The notes: generated by a model from the sequence alone, not told the origin. DNA of 64,000 nt from Inia geoffrensis (GCA_036417435.1 CM070902.1:135831886-135895885), one strand, 5' to 3'. Counted from the first letter of the stretch, positions 9,142 to 21,325 are shown. Numbers and translations: made by a program.

Positions 9142-10515
9142 TAAGTGATTCCTTCTTTCCTTTTTGTCCCTAGCCAATCAATTCTGCCCCAGTGATAGAT
9201 ATGAAGTTCTAGCAGACTGTCCTCTTTGTTGTGAAGGTAAAACTAGTTATATTACTTGAGGAAAAAATGTTGGAAATTTTAAATTTTTTAAGGTTTGCAA
9301 AAAATCTGTATGCCAGTAATCAAGATAGTGTGGCCTTGGCAGGAGAATAGATATATAGATCGATGTAACAGAATAGAGAACCCAGAAATAGACCCTCACA
9401 ACTACTCCAACCTCATTTTTGACAAAGGTACAAAACCATTAAGTGAAGTAAGAACAGTTTTTTCAATAAATGTTGCTGGAGCCATTATACATCTGAAGAC
9501 AAAAATATGAACCTCAACCTAAACTTCATACTTTATACAAAAATCAACTAAGAATCAACCATGGGCTTAAATGTAAACTACAAAACTTTTAGAAAAAAAT
9601 ATATAGGAGAAAATCTTTGAGACTTTAGGGCTAGGCAAAGACTCCTTAGACTTGTCACCAAAAACATGATCTATGAAAAGAAAAACTGATAAAGTTGATC
9701 TCATCAACATTTTTTTTAGAAAAACCAAGTTTTGCTCTGTAAAAAACCCTGTTAAGAGGATGAGAAGACAATTTACAGACCTGAAGAAATTATTTGAAAA
9801 CCCCATATCTAAGAAAGACCTTGTATCTATATATATATATTAAAACCTCTAAAAGTATATTCTTGAATTATATTTATATTGAATATATTAAAACTCTCAA
9901 AACTCAAGTATAAAACAAGCAATTCAATTAAAAAACAAAAGACATAAATAGACATCCAACTGAAAAGAATATATAAAAATGATAATCACATGAAAGGATA
10001 TTCAACATCATTAACCATTAGGTAAATGCAAACTTAAAGCCACAATTATTAGATATCCCTACACATTTATCACAATAGCTAAAATTAAAAAGTGATAATA
10101 TCAAATGCTGGTGAGAATGCAAAGATACTAGATCATTCATATATTACAGGTGGGAATATAAGTAATACAACCATTCTGGGAGAGTTTTGTGGCACTTAGG
10201 CAATGCCTCAACAGTTGTACTCATGAACATTTATCCCAGAGAAATAAAAAACATATGGTCATACAAAAACATGTACACACATATTTATAGCAGATTTATT
10301 TATACTAGCCACAAGCTGTAAAAAGCCTAGATGTCCTTCAATAGGTGAATGATTAAACACATCCATACCATGGAAAATTACTCAGCAATAAAAAGGAACA
10401 AATTAGTGATACATACAACTACATGAATTTCTCTCAAGAGAATTATGTTGAGTGGAGAAAACAAGTCACTGTCAAAAGTTCACATACTATGTGATTCTCT
10501 TTATAAAACATTCTT

Positions 10516-10823
10516 TTTTTTTCATTACATAAATTTAACTATTTAATTTTAGTACACGATTCTGAATTTGTGCATGCCATCAAACCTACCATATCCCAAT
10601 TCCCAATTTGTTTTTTTTTTTATATATGAACCAGTTATATATATATACATATGTTCCCATATCTCTTCCCTCTTGCATCTCCCTCCCTCCCACCCTCCCT
10701 ATCCCACCCCTCTAGGCGGTCACAAAACACCGAGCTGATCTCCCTGTGCTATGCAGCTGCTTCCCACTGGCTATCTATTTTACGTTTGGTAGCGTATATA
10801 TGTCCATGCCTCTATCTCGCTTT
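10516..10823 (-). mobile_element. L1 3' UTR fragment with possible 3' transduction
   Basis: On the minus strand this reads L1 3' UTR (10823 to about 10622), an A-tract (about 10621-10609), about 85 bp of non-L1 sequence (10608-10523), and a second A-tract. A perfect 11-bp repeat 'aaaacattctt' flanks the whole (10505-10515 and 10824-10834). This is the layout expected when L1 transcription runs past its own weak signal into flanking DNA. The L1 portion also ends earlier than the other copies here. Confidence 0.75.
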
Positions 10824-10970
10824 AAAACATTCTTGAAATGACATTCTTGAAATATGGAAAATATATTGTGGTTGCCAGGGATTAGGAAGACGGCAAGAGC
10901 ACAGCTGGAGGGGTGTGTGACCATAGTGGGATATTTGTGCTGATAGGATTGTTATGTATCTTGACTATGG

Positions 10971-11492
10971 ATGGGCTTCAGGGCCCACTACCCCACAATA
11001 CAGCACCTTGGCAGATTGAATACTGTATCTTAGCTGAAGGTGTTTGAGAAAATGGCAAAACCAGAAAGGTTATTCTGACCTCCCCCTGCCCTTCTTCCCT
11101 AAAATCAGGAGATAAACCTCCCATGTGAGAGGTATCCTTCTGGACCAGAGGTAAAGGAGATATTCTTATCACCAGAGACACGGAACTAGGGCTTGAGAAA
11201 TCTATGCAAATAGACGTTTTTGAACTAACCCTTGTCCTCCTAGTTACTTCTTCATTACTTACTACTCCCAGCCCAAACCCCTTTGCCTCTTCACAGATTT
11301 ATTGTTTTAGGTCTAAAAGGTGTAAAAGTCACTTCTTCAGGTCTTCATTCTCTAATGAAGGCTCCCATGTACATGTAAAAATTTAAAGTTTGTATGCTTT
11401 TCTCCTCTTAATCTGTCTTTGTCTGTTAAATTTTCAGACCCAGCCAGAAATGCAAAGAGGCTCATGGAAAACTTTTTCCTCCTCTGGGCTGT
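10971..11492 (+). mobile_element. ERV1-like solo LTR inserted in L1
   Basis: The ancient L1 reads through once this 0.52-kb block is removed, so it is an insertion. Its right part has 'ggctcccatgtacatg', 'cttttctcctcttaatctgt' and 'ttttcagacccagccagaaa', typical of the R/U5 end of class I LTRs. This gives plus orientation. The exact ends are uncertain by a few bases and the family is not named. Confidence 0.65.
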
Positions 11493-11740
11493 GATGGTGG
11501 TTAAATGACTCTATACCTGTGACAAAATTGAACAGAATTAGTAAAACTGATGAAATCTGAATAAGTTTGGTATGTTGTATCAATTTCCTGTGTCAATTTC
11601 CTGGCAGTGATTTTACACCACAGTTATGCAGGACACTTCCTTTGGGGAAAACTGAAGGGTACTCAGATTTTTCTGTATCATTTCTTACAACTGCCTGTGA
11701 ATTTACAGTTAGCTCAAATAAAACAATAATTTAAAAAATG

Positions 11741-12189
11741 GCTGCTCATGAACACTTTTTTCTCTTAAGATGAACCAGTAAGTGGGATATCTTTTTTCTG
11801 ATTCTTAATAATTTAATATTTTTTTATCCTTTTGTAGTCTGGAATTTTTCCATCACTAGATGATAAATGATTCATATAAAAGGGTTAGTAAGCAATTGGA
11901 ATTCATTAATTAGAAAATGAATATGATGAACACGAATCAGCTTGAAATGGAAATATTTACCCTTTGTGTCTGGAAAACTTATCTTTCTACTTTAGTCAGC
12001 AGTTGGATTTAAAATTCATGCATTCGTAACCAGATAAAAGTCAAAATGTTCAGAATTTTGGCAAACATGATCATTATTTCACAGAAACATTTGGTTTTGA
12101 TTTTCCTATAAAGCCAATAGGCAATGATAATTGTACTCACAACTAAAGGCTCAAATTCCTGTTTAATAAAAAGGTAGATAAGCCTGTCA
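11741..12189. other. Unassigned sequence
   Basis: No gene or repeat is recognised. Confidence 0.5.
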
Positions 12190-12690
12190 TAGATAAATAT
12201 AATTTTTAATAAATGTTTTATTTTATAATTGTTTTAGATACTCCACATCCAATTTCCCATGTTTTCCACATCTTATATTATTATGGTACATTTGTCACAA
12301 TTAATCAACTAGTACTGATACATTATTATTCATTATTATTAACTAAAGTCTATACTTTATTCAGATTTCCTTATTTTTTGTCAGCACCCCTTTTCTGTCC
12401 CAGCAGTCCATTCAGGACACCACATTACTACATTCAGTTATCATGTCTCCTTGGCTTCTCTTGGCTGTGATGGTTTTTCAGATTTCGCTTGGTTTTGGTG
12501 ACCTTGTTTTGGACAGTTCTGAGGAGTACTGGTCAGATATTTTGTATGATGACCTCTAAGTGGTATTTGTCTGATTTTTTTTCACAGTTAGACCGGGGTT
12601 ATGGGTTTGGGGGAGGAAGACCAGAGGTAAAGTGACATTTTCATCACAGTATGTCAAGGATATTATATGATTTTGACATCTGGAAATTTA
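12190..12690. repeat. Old L1M-type 3' UTR remnant
   Basis: The blocks 'tccttggcttctcttggctg', 'gttctgaggagtactggtca' and 'ttagaccggggttatgggtt' belong to a repeat I associate with the 3' region of old L1 (L1M) families. Orientation is not resolved and there is no coding potential. Confidence 0.5.
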
Positions 12691-14741
12691 ACATGAGGGA
12701 ACCTACCAACAGCTCTGGAGAAACAATCAGGAGGAGTGGGCTCTGGTTCAGTTCTAACAGAAGCAGCTGGATGACTGTGACCCATGAGCTTGCCTTCTCT
12801 ATGTTCTTGTTCACCCATCTGAAGACTACATTTTCTTCCATTCCTAAAGTCCTGCTATTCACACCAGCCAAGGACATTGGGACTGTTCTGTGGGGTAGAG
12901 CTCATTAATTCCTTTGGAACCTGGGCCATCTCCGTGAACAGACATTTGTGATTCATGCAATGCTGGTAAGAAGAACAGTCTAAAGGCCTGCATCCTAAGT
13001 CATGCTGCCTGAGCCATAGGGCAGAGCACCTGCTTTTTGCTACTGGAAAACTTTATCGGTGCCGAATCAGGGATTTAGTTCAAAAAATGAAATACATCCC
13101 TCCTCCATACCTCCTCTGCCTTGCCACCCCTCCTGCTTCTCTATCACCACCATTACAAATCCAGGCCTGAATTAAGTCAACTTTCAGTTACTGCAAGTTT
13201 AAGAATTGTTATAATACTTAATTGATACATATGTAAACCTCTTGTATCTGCTTCCTTTTACACACAGAAGTTAAAATCAGATTTTTCAGAAACACCACAG
13301 CTAAACATTTTAGTATTTCTTTTTTTTTCTATTTTTTAAAAATTCCTCCTCTCCTCATTTGCTATAGTTTCCCAAAAGCACTAAAAACGTAGCAGGACAA
13401 GAGAAAGGAATTTAGGTGGTCCACAAATTGGGTCATGTGTCTTTGACAAACTGAGAATTTAACTGTGGTGAGCGGTGTCCTGTGTCCTCACCTCTTTCCC
13501 CTCAAACTTGCGGGACTTAGGAGGCTTTGTCCTTGGTGTGTGGTCATTGATAGCAAGTCACCAGGAGAAATCTAAGCAAGGCATAAATCCCAGATCCCTG
13601 CCATGTTCAAAAATTTGACAAATACAGATGGTTCCTTCTAAGAGATAGGTAAATACATCAATTTTCCTCTAGTGGAAAACTGCTATACTAAAGCAGAAAG
13701 AAAATTTTCCCTGACATTTGGAAAATATCAGTGTCCACAGATGGGAAAAATAGTCTATTGGCAGTAGAATTAAACTTCTACATTTTAAATAGGCAAACAC
13801 TAATCCCAGAGCGTACACTATGCATGTATGCATTGTTTGCTAACTGTTATCCTAAAATAAAATATTTTGTATATTTCCATTAAAATTTTATTTCTCAACT
13901 TTTTGTATAACATTTAAAAAAATTATCCAGAATTAACCATTGACCTTGAGGAGTGACTTTAATGTTTGGGAGAAAGGAAGCTGAGTCATGGCAGGAAAAT
14001 TTCTGCCTTTACAGCTTAGCCCCCTTTTTTTTTTTCCTTTTTTTTTAAAACAAATTTGCTTATTATCTCAAACTGTTTGTGTTCCCCAGAATTCCACGTG
14101 TACCCCTATTACTTTATCACTGAACATCAAATGGAAACCTAAATGTTCAGCTGAAACTTCGGTACATTTACACCCTGTTCACCCCTAAGCTCTCCAGCCC
14201 TCTACAAATCACACATTATGACTCAGTAATGCAGTGTCTAAAATGAAAATTCACTTCCAAGTACCTGCACTCCAGAGACTCATTTCTGTATTCTTCCTCA
14301 TTGGCCAAAGCCCAGCAATTATCAAGATTGAGGACATTTTTGCTCATAACAAACCTTTATTCTCAAGACTTTTCAGTATCTCCTTTTTTCCCTAAAAATG
14401 TGTGTTAGAAAAAGATTACTAACAATCCTTTTCATAGTAAAAATAAGATGATAACAATTAAGGAGTATCTGTGTTTTGAGTGCTGCCCACATGTAGGGAG
14501 AAACCTCCTATGTACCATGTTTCTCCTATTTTTCATCTTCCTTGTCCAACAGTAAAAATTCCTTGTCCTCAAGACCAGGAAATTCCTTTTAGTTAAAAAG
14601 AATATGGAAGAAGTTGGTGCATTAACTAGAATTTCTTTAGAGGGATGACAAGTAGTTACTTAGGGAAATGTATGGGAGACTGAGGAAAATCTAGGTATGT
14701 ATTTAGGAAGTACTAACTTAGATGTTAATAAACTGGTTTTA
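12691..14741. other. Unassigned sequence
   Basis: About 2 kb contain no recognised gene, RNA or repeat apart from short T-rich tracts. The right end, next to the ERVL primer site at 14742, could be decayed ERVL interior. Confidence 0.45.
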
Positions 14742-14758
14742 CTCACACTTCTGACATC
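14742..14758 (-). promoter_or_regulatory. ERVL primer binding site, tRNA-Leu-like
   Basis: The minus strand reads 'gatgtcagaagtgtgag' directly after the LTR end. It resembles the leucine-tRNA primer site (tggtgtcagaagtg type) that gives ERVL its name. Confidence 0.6.
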
Positions 14759-14840
14759 AAATATGTGGGTTTTCCACAGCGAGCAATTCTTTAATTATCT
14801 GCAGGTACCAATTGGATGCCTTATAATTTAATTTGATTCT

Positions 14841-14888
14841 TTTTTTTTTTTAACTTCTTTATTGGGTTAAAATTGCTCTACAATGGTG
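14841..14888 (-). mobile_element. Micro L1 insertion (about 48 bp)
   Basis: A T-tract followed by 'cttctttattgggttaaaat' and 'tgctctacaatggtg' is the extreme 3' end of the cetartiodactyl L1 on the minus strand. Imperfect 13-bp repeats 'taattt/cgattctt'-like flank it (14828-14840 and 14889-14901, 11 of 13 matching). It is an extremely 5'-truncated insertion in the ERVL LTR. Confidence 0.75.
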
Positions 14889-15116
14889 TAATTCAATTCT
14901 TACACTACCCAGAGTTAGAACAAACCCCAAAGTGTAAGGATTCAGTCGCACAAGACTGTCCCCCACTTCAGACTCCAGTCCCAAGTCCCAGGTTGTCACT
15001 TATATTTCTGACCAACTGGCTGTAAATCGGGGACTACCATAACATGCTACTTGGGTTTGATAATATGCTGTAACAGCTCACAGATTCTTGTTACTTAAAC
15101 TTTACTTATGTTTATC

Positions 15117-15158
15117 AGTTTATTATTAATAATATTATTAGTATTATTATTATAAAGG
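15117..15158. repeat. TAT/TAA-rich tract
   Basis: An imperfect trinucleotide-like run of 'tta/att' units within the ERVL LTR. Confidence 0.85.
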
Positions 15159-15655
15159 ATACAAATGAGTACCCAGATGAAGAGGTACATAAGGCAAGGT
15201 CCAGAAGGATCCTGAAGATAAGAACTTCTGTCACTGTGGAGTTGGATGCACCACCCTCCTGTCATGTGAATGTTTTCACCCACCTAGAAGCTCTGCAAAC
15301 CCAGTCCTTTTGGGGTTTTATGGAGGCTTTATTGCATACACATGACTAATTAAATCATTGGCCATTGGTGATTAACTGAAATATTCAAACTTCCTTGGTC
15401 TTTCTGGCAAGAAGCTCTATCCTGAAGCTATCTGGGAGCCCCCACTGTCAGTCCTTAGTATACAAAAAGATATTCTTAACACAATGGAGATTCCAAGGGT
15501 CTTAGAAACTCTTGTATAGAAGCCAGAGGCCAGGACAAAATATTTATTAAAAAAAAGACGCTCCTATCATCACCCCTATTATTTAGAAAATTACAAGGGT
15601 TTTAGGAGCTCTATGCCAGGAACCAGAGACCAAATATATATTTACTTCTTATTAT

Positions 15656-16249
15656 ATTACATTTTCATACATGTTATGACAGAAAACCATATGTATTAAA
15701 GGGAAATCATGTGTGAAATATCCCAATTTTCATAAAGTATCTGATAGAAGATGAATACGCTTTAAGTAGGCAGCTATCAGCATGGTGAGCCCTCCTTCTT
15801 CAGCCACAGTCTCCTGTTCTCTTTGCCCTTCCAGAATTTCTGAATGGGGAGGGGGCTCTTGTTGTTCATGTGTCCCCAGGAACCAAGCTAAGTCTGATAA
15901 TTCATGCAGGGAAAAGAAGAAACCCCCTAATTCCTTATGCCTACATTTGGCATGTAAGCTTTAGAGGTCAGCATGGAATAAAGAGAGATTCAAGATAGTA
16001 AAAATAGGTTCTAAGTTAGTAAGACTAAAATTTTGAAATTTGAATAGTTGCCCCAAAATTATCCACTTAATTACTCTTCTCTGAGGTTTTTTTTTACCTT
16101 CTTCCTCTGCCTTTCTCTTGTCTTTCCACCTTTTCTCTGACATACAATCCTTTATCCACCCAGATAATTATTTAGAGTGTTCACTCAACCCAATTATGCC
16201 AAATAAAGAAGCAAGCATCTCAGAATTTGGTTATCTGCAGAGCATTTTC
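15656..16249. other. Unassigned sequence
   Basis: No gene or repeat is recognised. Short frames of about 60 codons have no family resemblance. Confidence 0.5.
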
Positions 16250-16383
16250 GGGTTCTTTTGTTTTGTTTGTTTTGGCCACAACGAGTGGCATGGGGGACCT
16301 TAGTTCCCCGACCAGGGATGGAACCATGCCCCCTGCAGTGGAAGCACAGAGTCCTAACCACTGGACCATCAGAGAATTCCCCA
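16250..16383 (-). mobile_element. Older short CHR-type SINE
   Basis: On the minus strand it starts 'ggggaattctctgatggtcc' and passes 'catggttccatccctggtcg' (box B region). It ends 'gtggccaaaacaaacaaaac'. The body is short, as in older tRNA-SINE copies. A weak flanking repeat 'agcatt' is seen on each side. Confidence 0.85.
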
Positions 16384-16407
16384 AAGCATTCTGTTATTGA
16401 GTTTAGA

Positions 16408-17012
16408 AGAGGTATTAGTTTTCTATTGCTGCACAACAAATGAGCACAAATTTCATGGCTTAAAGCAGCACACATCAATTATCTCATAGTTTTTCATAGT
16501 TAGGAGGCTGGTAACAGTTTGAGTCCTTTACTTAGGGTCTCACAATCAAGGTGTTGGCCAGGATGTGTTCTCATCTGGAGGCTCTGTGAAGGAAGGATCT
16601 GCTTCAAATTTCATTCAGGTTATTGGCAGAATTCATTCCCTTTCCAAGACTGAGGGCCCAAGATGCTTGCTAGGTATGAAATGGTGATGTAATGTAAGAG
16701 GCTACCCTTAGCTCCAGAGACCAGGCATGGTTCCTAGAAGCTGCCCATAGTGCCTTGCTATGTGGTTTTTCCAACAAGACCACTTACTTGACCAAACTAA
16801 TAAGGAGGATTCCTAGCATGAGTCTTCTAGCAAGAGTCTTATATACTGTAATTTAATTAATCACAGAAGTGACATTTCATCACTCTTTCCATATGTTATT
16901 GGTTATGAGAAAGTCTGAGGTCCCACCATCCACAAGAGGAGGGGATTACAAAGAGTAACAAAAACTAGGAGGTGGCCATAATGGGGAGGCATCTTATTTC
17001 AGCCTACCACAG
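16408..17012 (-). repeat. MaLR/MLT1-like LTR, minus strand
   Basis: The left end 'gtattagttttctattgctg' plus 'cacaacaaatgag', and the right end 'tttcagcctaccacag', are the reverse complements of typical MLT1 3' and 5' ends. The interior is diverged and I could not align it by eye. A composite of two repeats is possible. Confidence 0.5.
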
Positions 17013-17033
17013 TAGAGGTTAGGAACACTAAAG

Positions 17034-17122
17034 AATTATATATACAAATTATATATATATATATTATATATATATATATACATATAATATATATATAATA
17101 AAGTAAGTTATATATATATAAA
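17034..17122. repeat. Imperfect (AT)n-rich tract
   Basis: Several AT runs are separated by 'acaaatt', 'acatataat' and 'aagtaagt'. The tract is palindromic in parts. Confidence 0.95.
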
Positions 17123-17934
17123 ACTTAGGTGCCTTACTTGAAATTGATCTCCAGAATGGCTACAGGTTAACAGTAAGCTTAAAGGTAACCTAGCATGTTG
17201 ATACATGTCACATTTTATAGTGCTCAGGGGTGACCTTTTATTAAAAATTATGATTCCTTTTAAAGAAGCACGTATAGGAGTGTACAATGGACTTCTTGCT
17301 ACACTTATGTACTTCCCATCTTATGCACAAAAATATTCAATACCAGTGTTTCATCCACCACACTCTCACATCAATCTGAGTCCAAAGACTAGGATATCAA
17401 TTGCCTATATTTAACAAAATACATTTCCTACTAGGAAAGATACACCATGTCTACTGAAAAGTTAAACTCCAGAGGATTCCAAAAGAATTCTTGCAAGCCG
17501 TGCTCATAATTCTACCCATTTTTCATAATCTTTACCCAGAGATGGTAAAGCCAAACAAAATATGTACTGAAATTCAAATAAATAATTTATATCCTCTGCA
17601 GAAATATATAACATTTTTTCACCAAAGACATTACATTTTAAACTTCTTTCTTTCTCACAGGTATCTGTGCTAGCACAAAATAATTCAGTCTACACATTAA
17701 TGTTTTCAAAGACCATGTATAAAGTATTTCAAAATTAATAGCTGGCAAATGATATACATCAACACACACTGATCACATATCCTTACAATGTTCAAATCCC
17801 AGAGAGTAGGTTCAGAAAATGAAATTTTAATTCAAAGGAGGATGCAAATATTTAATAAAGATTATCATAGGTTCTTTTGCATAAATTACCTTCTCTTTGC
17901 ATATCTGGGGGTGGGGATGTGCAATTATACCACC
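17123..17934. other. Unassigned sequence
   Basis: No gene or repeat is recognised. Confidence 0.5.
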
Positions 17935-18600
17935 TAAATGTTGCTCTGATTTTCTCCTCCTCTCCATCTAGTGATCTCATCTGGGCCACTTTTACTGTCC
18001 ACCTCTCTTTATCCAGTTTTTCCACCCATAGTCTACGTTTTGTAATGTAATTTTTCTAATTAAAAACCTTCAATGGCTCCTCATTACTTGCAAGGGAAAA
18101 CCCAGATTACTTAGCAGAACATGCAGACTCTTCCATTATCTGGCCTCAACCTGCCTTTCCAGGATTAGCCTTTGCTACTCTCTGTCTCACCACACAGAAC
18201 TATGCTCACTCATCTCTAAATGCATATATTTTTGCAAGATCCTTTCCATTTATATAAATAGTATTTCTATACAATGTTCACAAAACCAGTTCTCTTCTCC
18301 TCATTCTCTTGATGATCTCCTGTGCATCTGTCAGGACCAGACTGGAAAATCTACTGTCTTGTTGATATAATGTACCTTACCCAGCTTTCCGAGGAATTAC
18401 AAAAAGGCTTTATTTTTATTGCAATTTAAAAAGAAAGACATAATTGAACTATTGTGTAATTATTTGTTCCCTAACTAGACTGTGAACTGCTCAAAGTCAG
18501 GGATTATATCTTATATTTTTTTATTCTAAGCACTTTCCATGGTGGTGCTCCATGATGTAAAGGCTCTCTAATTGTTTAGTAAATTAATGTTTTGTTTTAT
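17935..18600 (+). repeat. L2 LINE 3' region
   Basis: 'cttcaatggctcctcattac', then 'ccattatctggcctcaacct', then 'agactgtgaactgctcaaag' and 'tcagggattatatctta' follow the L2 order on the plus strand. It is ancient and non-coding. Confidence 0.8.
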
Positions 18601-18759
18601 ACATATTTGAAATCTGTTTTTTTGAATCACTATTCACTTTAATTATTAAATTAATACGTGTATCTCTATTTATTTAGTCAACTGTGTTGTTTCTTCCTAT
18701 TAAGAAAATACAGAGATGTGTCAATAAACACTTTAAAATTCTTCAAATATAAATTCATC

Positions 18760-19225
18760 ATTTACTGGACTCTCACTATACTTAACATGCATTTATTGTA
18801 CCTCTACTACACTTAAGACACTGCTTAAACACTAGGAATGATCTCATAATCTAAAAATAAAGAGATTAATATAAACCAGAAAAACTACACTATATTTAGT
18901 GCTATGCTAGAGATATTTATAAAATGCATGGGAACATAGAAGAATAAGTAATTAATTATGATTAAAGAATTCAGAGAATAATCACTGGAGTGTTGGTATT
19001 CAGGCTGAGTCTTAAAAGATATGTCAACAAGTTTGAAATATGGGAGTGGAGGATCCTAGAGAATGCCATGTACAAAGATGTATAAACATGAAAAAAACAG
19101 GAGATAGTTACAAGACAGAGTTTAGAGTGAAAGGGATACAGGCGGGAAAGTCAACCAACATAAGTCTGTAAAGATAGGTTGTGAGTCTGGTTATGTAAGA
19201 GGAAAGCACAGAAGGGAGTGGGAAT
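18760..19225 (-). repeat. L2 LINE 3' region, minus strand
   Basis: The order of blocks is that of L2 read in reverse. It runs from a 'tgcatttattgtacctctac' end through 'gagtcttaaaagatatgtca' to 'atgccatgtacaaagatgta'. Divergence is high. Confidence 0.6.
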
Positions 19226-19760
19226 TGTATTAAGGTGTCAGTAGGAAAGCTTCACAATCTACTCTATTTGACTTCCATTTGTTATCTATTCCTGTTTTTA
19301 TGCCCATGTTAAACTTCCAAACAACAAAAAGAATAACATCATGCTTCCACTTAAAATGATGCAATTCTTCCTGTACAAACCAAGATGAGCTTAACTACTG
19401 TTCCCAAAATAAAATCAAAGTTCCCAAAGACACAGTATTCATATCTACAGTACTTTATTTCCTCTTTTAACTAGTCACAGTCCTGAATATTTTATAACCT
19501 AGAGACTGAATTATTAATTTAACTACTATCAACACTCCCTATGTAAGATACTTAGTTAAACGAAGAGGGAAAATGAATACATAACAAAGAAAGGAAGAAA
19601 CCATGTATAGCTGCTAGAATCCTCATCTCTGTAACTGGTCATAGATCGTAGATGATATTAACTGCACCCCTGGGACCTAAGAGCTCTTAATTAGTAGAAT
19701 CCAAGTTTGCATTGATGGTAAGTAACCACACATTTTGTGAATGTGTCATTAGGTGTTGGA
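19226..19760. other. Unassigned sequence
   Basis: No gene or repeat is recognised. Confidence 0.5.
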
Positions 19761-19958
19761 CAGGGTTTATCAGCCTTAACACTATTGACATTTCAGAATG
19801 GATTATTATCAGTTATAGGGGGCTGGCCTGTGCACTGTAGGATGTTTAGCAGCATCCTTGCCCTCTATCTCTAGATGCTAGTAGCACCCTCACAGCCATG
19901 AAGATAAAAAAATGTCTCCAGACTTTGCCAGATATTTCTCGCTGGTGTGAGAGGTTAG
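19761..19958 (-). mobile_element. MER20-like hAT-Charlie DNA transposon remnant
   Basis: Blocks 'cactattgacatttcagaat', 'gtgcactgtaggatgtttag', 'cagcatccttgccctctatc' and 'aaaatgtctccagactttgc' match MER20 in reverse orientation. The left end begins with CAG as expected of the terminal repeat. It is non-autonomous and extinct. Confidence 0.8.
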
Positions 19959-19959
19959 G

Positions 19960-20849
19960 GAGGAGACAAAATCCTGCCCAACTGAGAAAACTACAGGGAA
20001 TGATAAAAATCACTTTCTTACACTTCTTGTTTCCTGAAACTTTATGTATTGCTATTGTCTCAAAGCATACATCAAAACTTTATTTACAGCTCAGCATCCT
20101 TGCAGGGTTTGCCATCCAGGTAGGGATGGGACTAAACCATTATTAGGTTATTCCTCCATTTCATCATGCCAGCTGATGGGGTATGTGACAATATCTGTGA
20201 TTTTCATGAGTGCTGGATTTTTCCTTACCTATTTCCTTACCTACTGTAAAATGAGTTCTTCGCTGAGTGTTGTGTCAGATACCATAATGGCATTCAGTAA
20301 CTCCACAGATGGTAATACTGATGGAAGCACTGCAGGTAGGAAATGTAAATGTAAATTTATAAGCGTCTGTTTGAGAACAAATCCTCACTGCTGCCTCTAT
20401 GTGATCAATCCACCAGCAAATATTTTGTTGGTTTTCTGATGAATGGTGCTAGCTAACGGGAGGGCTCAACAATGATCTGTACTCTTGACAGGTTTGACAC
20501 ACAGCTGTCCGCTTACTAGCCAGATGAGCCATCATGTCTCCCTCATGACTCAGACTTGGTGAGGACAGATCAAATGCTCTCTGCTTCTGGTTGCACACTA
20601 GTTGATTATGGTAGGAGGAAGAGCAGCCAAAGCAGGAAGTGAGGGAGAAGGGCTAGAGTTCTGACAATCCTATTTCATTGGCTCTTTCCAAGGCCCAATC
20701 TTTATTTTACTTGTTTCCCAAGTCCTTGTGTTTGTTTTCACTAATTTGAGATTGTAAAAAGAATTCAGGATTTGCAATTTTTTTGGATATATGGCAGTCT
20801 GACTTTCAGAAGTCCAAGATCACAGTTAAAAAAGCTTCATTATTGCTGC
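19960..20849. other. Unassigned sequence
   Basis: It holds the longest unassigned plus-strand frame, 131 codons at 20044-20439. This frame has no recognisable domain, codon bias or splice context and is treated as chance. Confidence 0.5.
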
Positions 20850-21325
20850 AAGATAAGTAGCTTGAGATACAGTAGCCCACAAATCTAAATAACTCAGATG
20901 TTTTTTGACTAGTTAATAGATAAACCAAACAGGTTACCCTCATACAATGGAATACTATGTATCAATGTAAAGGAATTAACTATTGATATACGCAATAATA
21001 TGGATGCATCTTATATCTCAAAAAACAGCATACTGAGGGGAAAGAATCCAGAAACAAAACTGGACACTCTGTATGACTTCATCAAAATGAAATTCTAGAA
21101 TTGACAAGTCTGCATTTAGCAGAAACCAGATCAGTGGTCTCTACAACTGGGAATGGGACAAATGAAATCAAAGGAACAGGAGGGATTTCTTTGGGATGAT
21201 AGGAAGGGATATCTTGAGTAGGGTGGTAGTTACATACGGTGTATGTATTCTTCAAAATACTTTAGTTTCTACACTAAACATAGTGTATTTTTAATGTAAA
21301 TTTGCCTCAACTGTGTCCGTTTATA
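20850..21325 (+). repeat. Old L1 3' region
   Basis: 'acaatggaatactatgtatc', 'aatatggatgcatcttatat' and 'ggtggtagttacatacggtg' follow the ORF2-end to 3' UTR order of old L1 on the plus strand. Confidence 0.75.

Larger units (their letters stand above)
9285..11740 (+). mobile_element. Ancient L1: ORF2 end and 3' UTR, multiply interrupted
   Basis: It starts with the end of an ORF2 reading like 'IVWPWQENRYIDRCNRIENP' (frame 9295-9510). It continues through typical older L1 sequence ('acagcagatttatttatact'-type 'mock-up' blocks and 'gaatgattaaacacatccat'), and ends in an A-rich tail near 11738. Two later elements interrupt it: an L1 fragment at 10516-10823 and an LTR at 10971-11492. Many stops make it non-coding. 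The subfamily is L1M-like by its 3' UTR. Confidence 0.8.
14761..15655 (-). mobile_element. ERVL LTR, MER21-like
   Basis: This is a minus-strand LTR. On that strand it begins near 'tataataagaagtaaatata', and an AATAAA lies in 'gcaataaagcctccataaaa' (around 15320-15340). It ends in 'tgtggaaaacccaca' next to the leucine primer site. The block order matches the MER21 group of ERVL LTRs as I remember it. A 48-bp L1 crumb at 14841-14888 and a TAT-rich tract at 15117-15158 interrupt or expand it. It is a fossil with no coding content. Confidence 0.7.

Noticed and set aside
20044..20439. 131-codon plus-strand open frame outside recognised repeats
   Set aside because: No domain, no convincing start context and no splice structure. 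It has an unusual mix of Cys and Ser runs and a length possible by chance in a 64-kb window.
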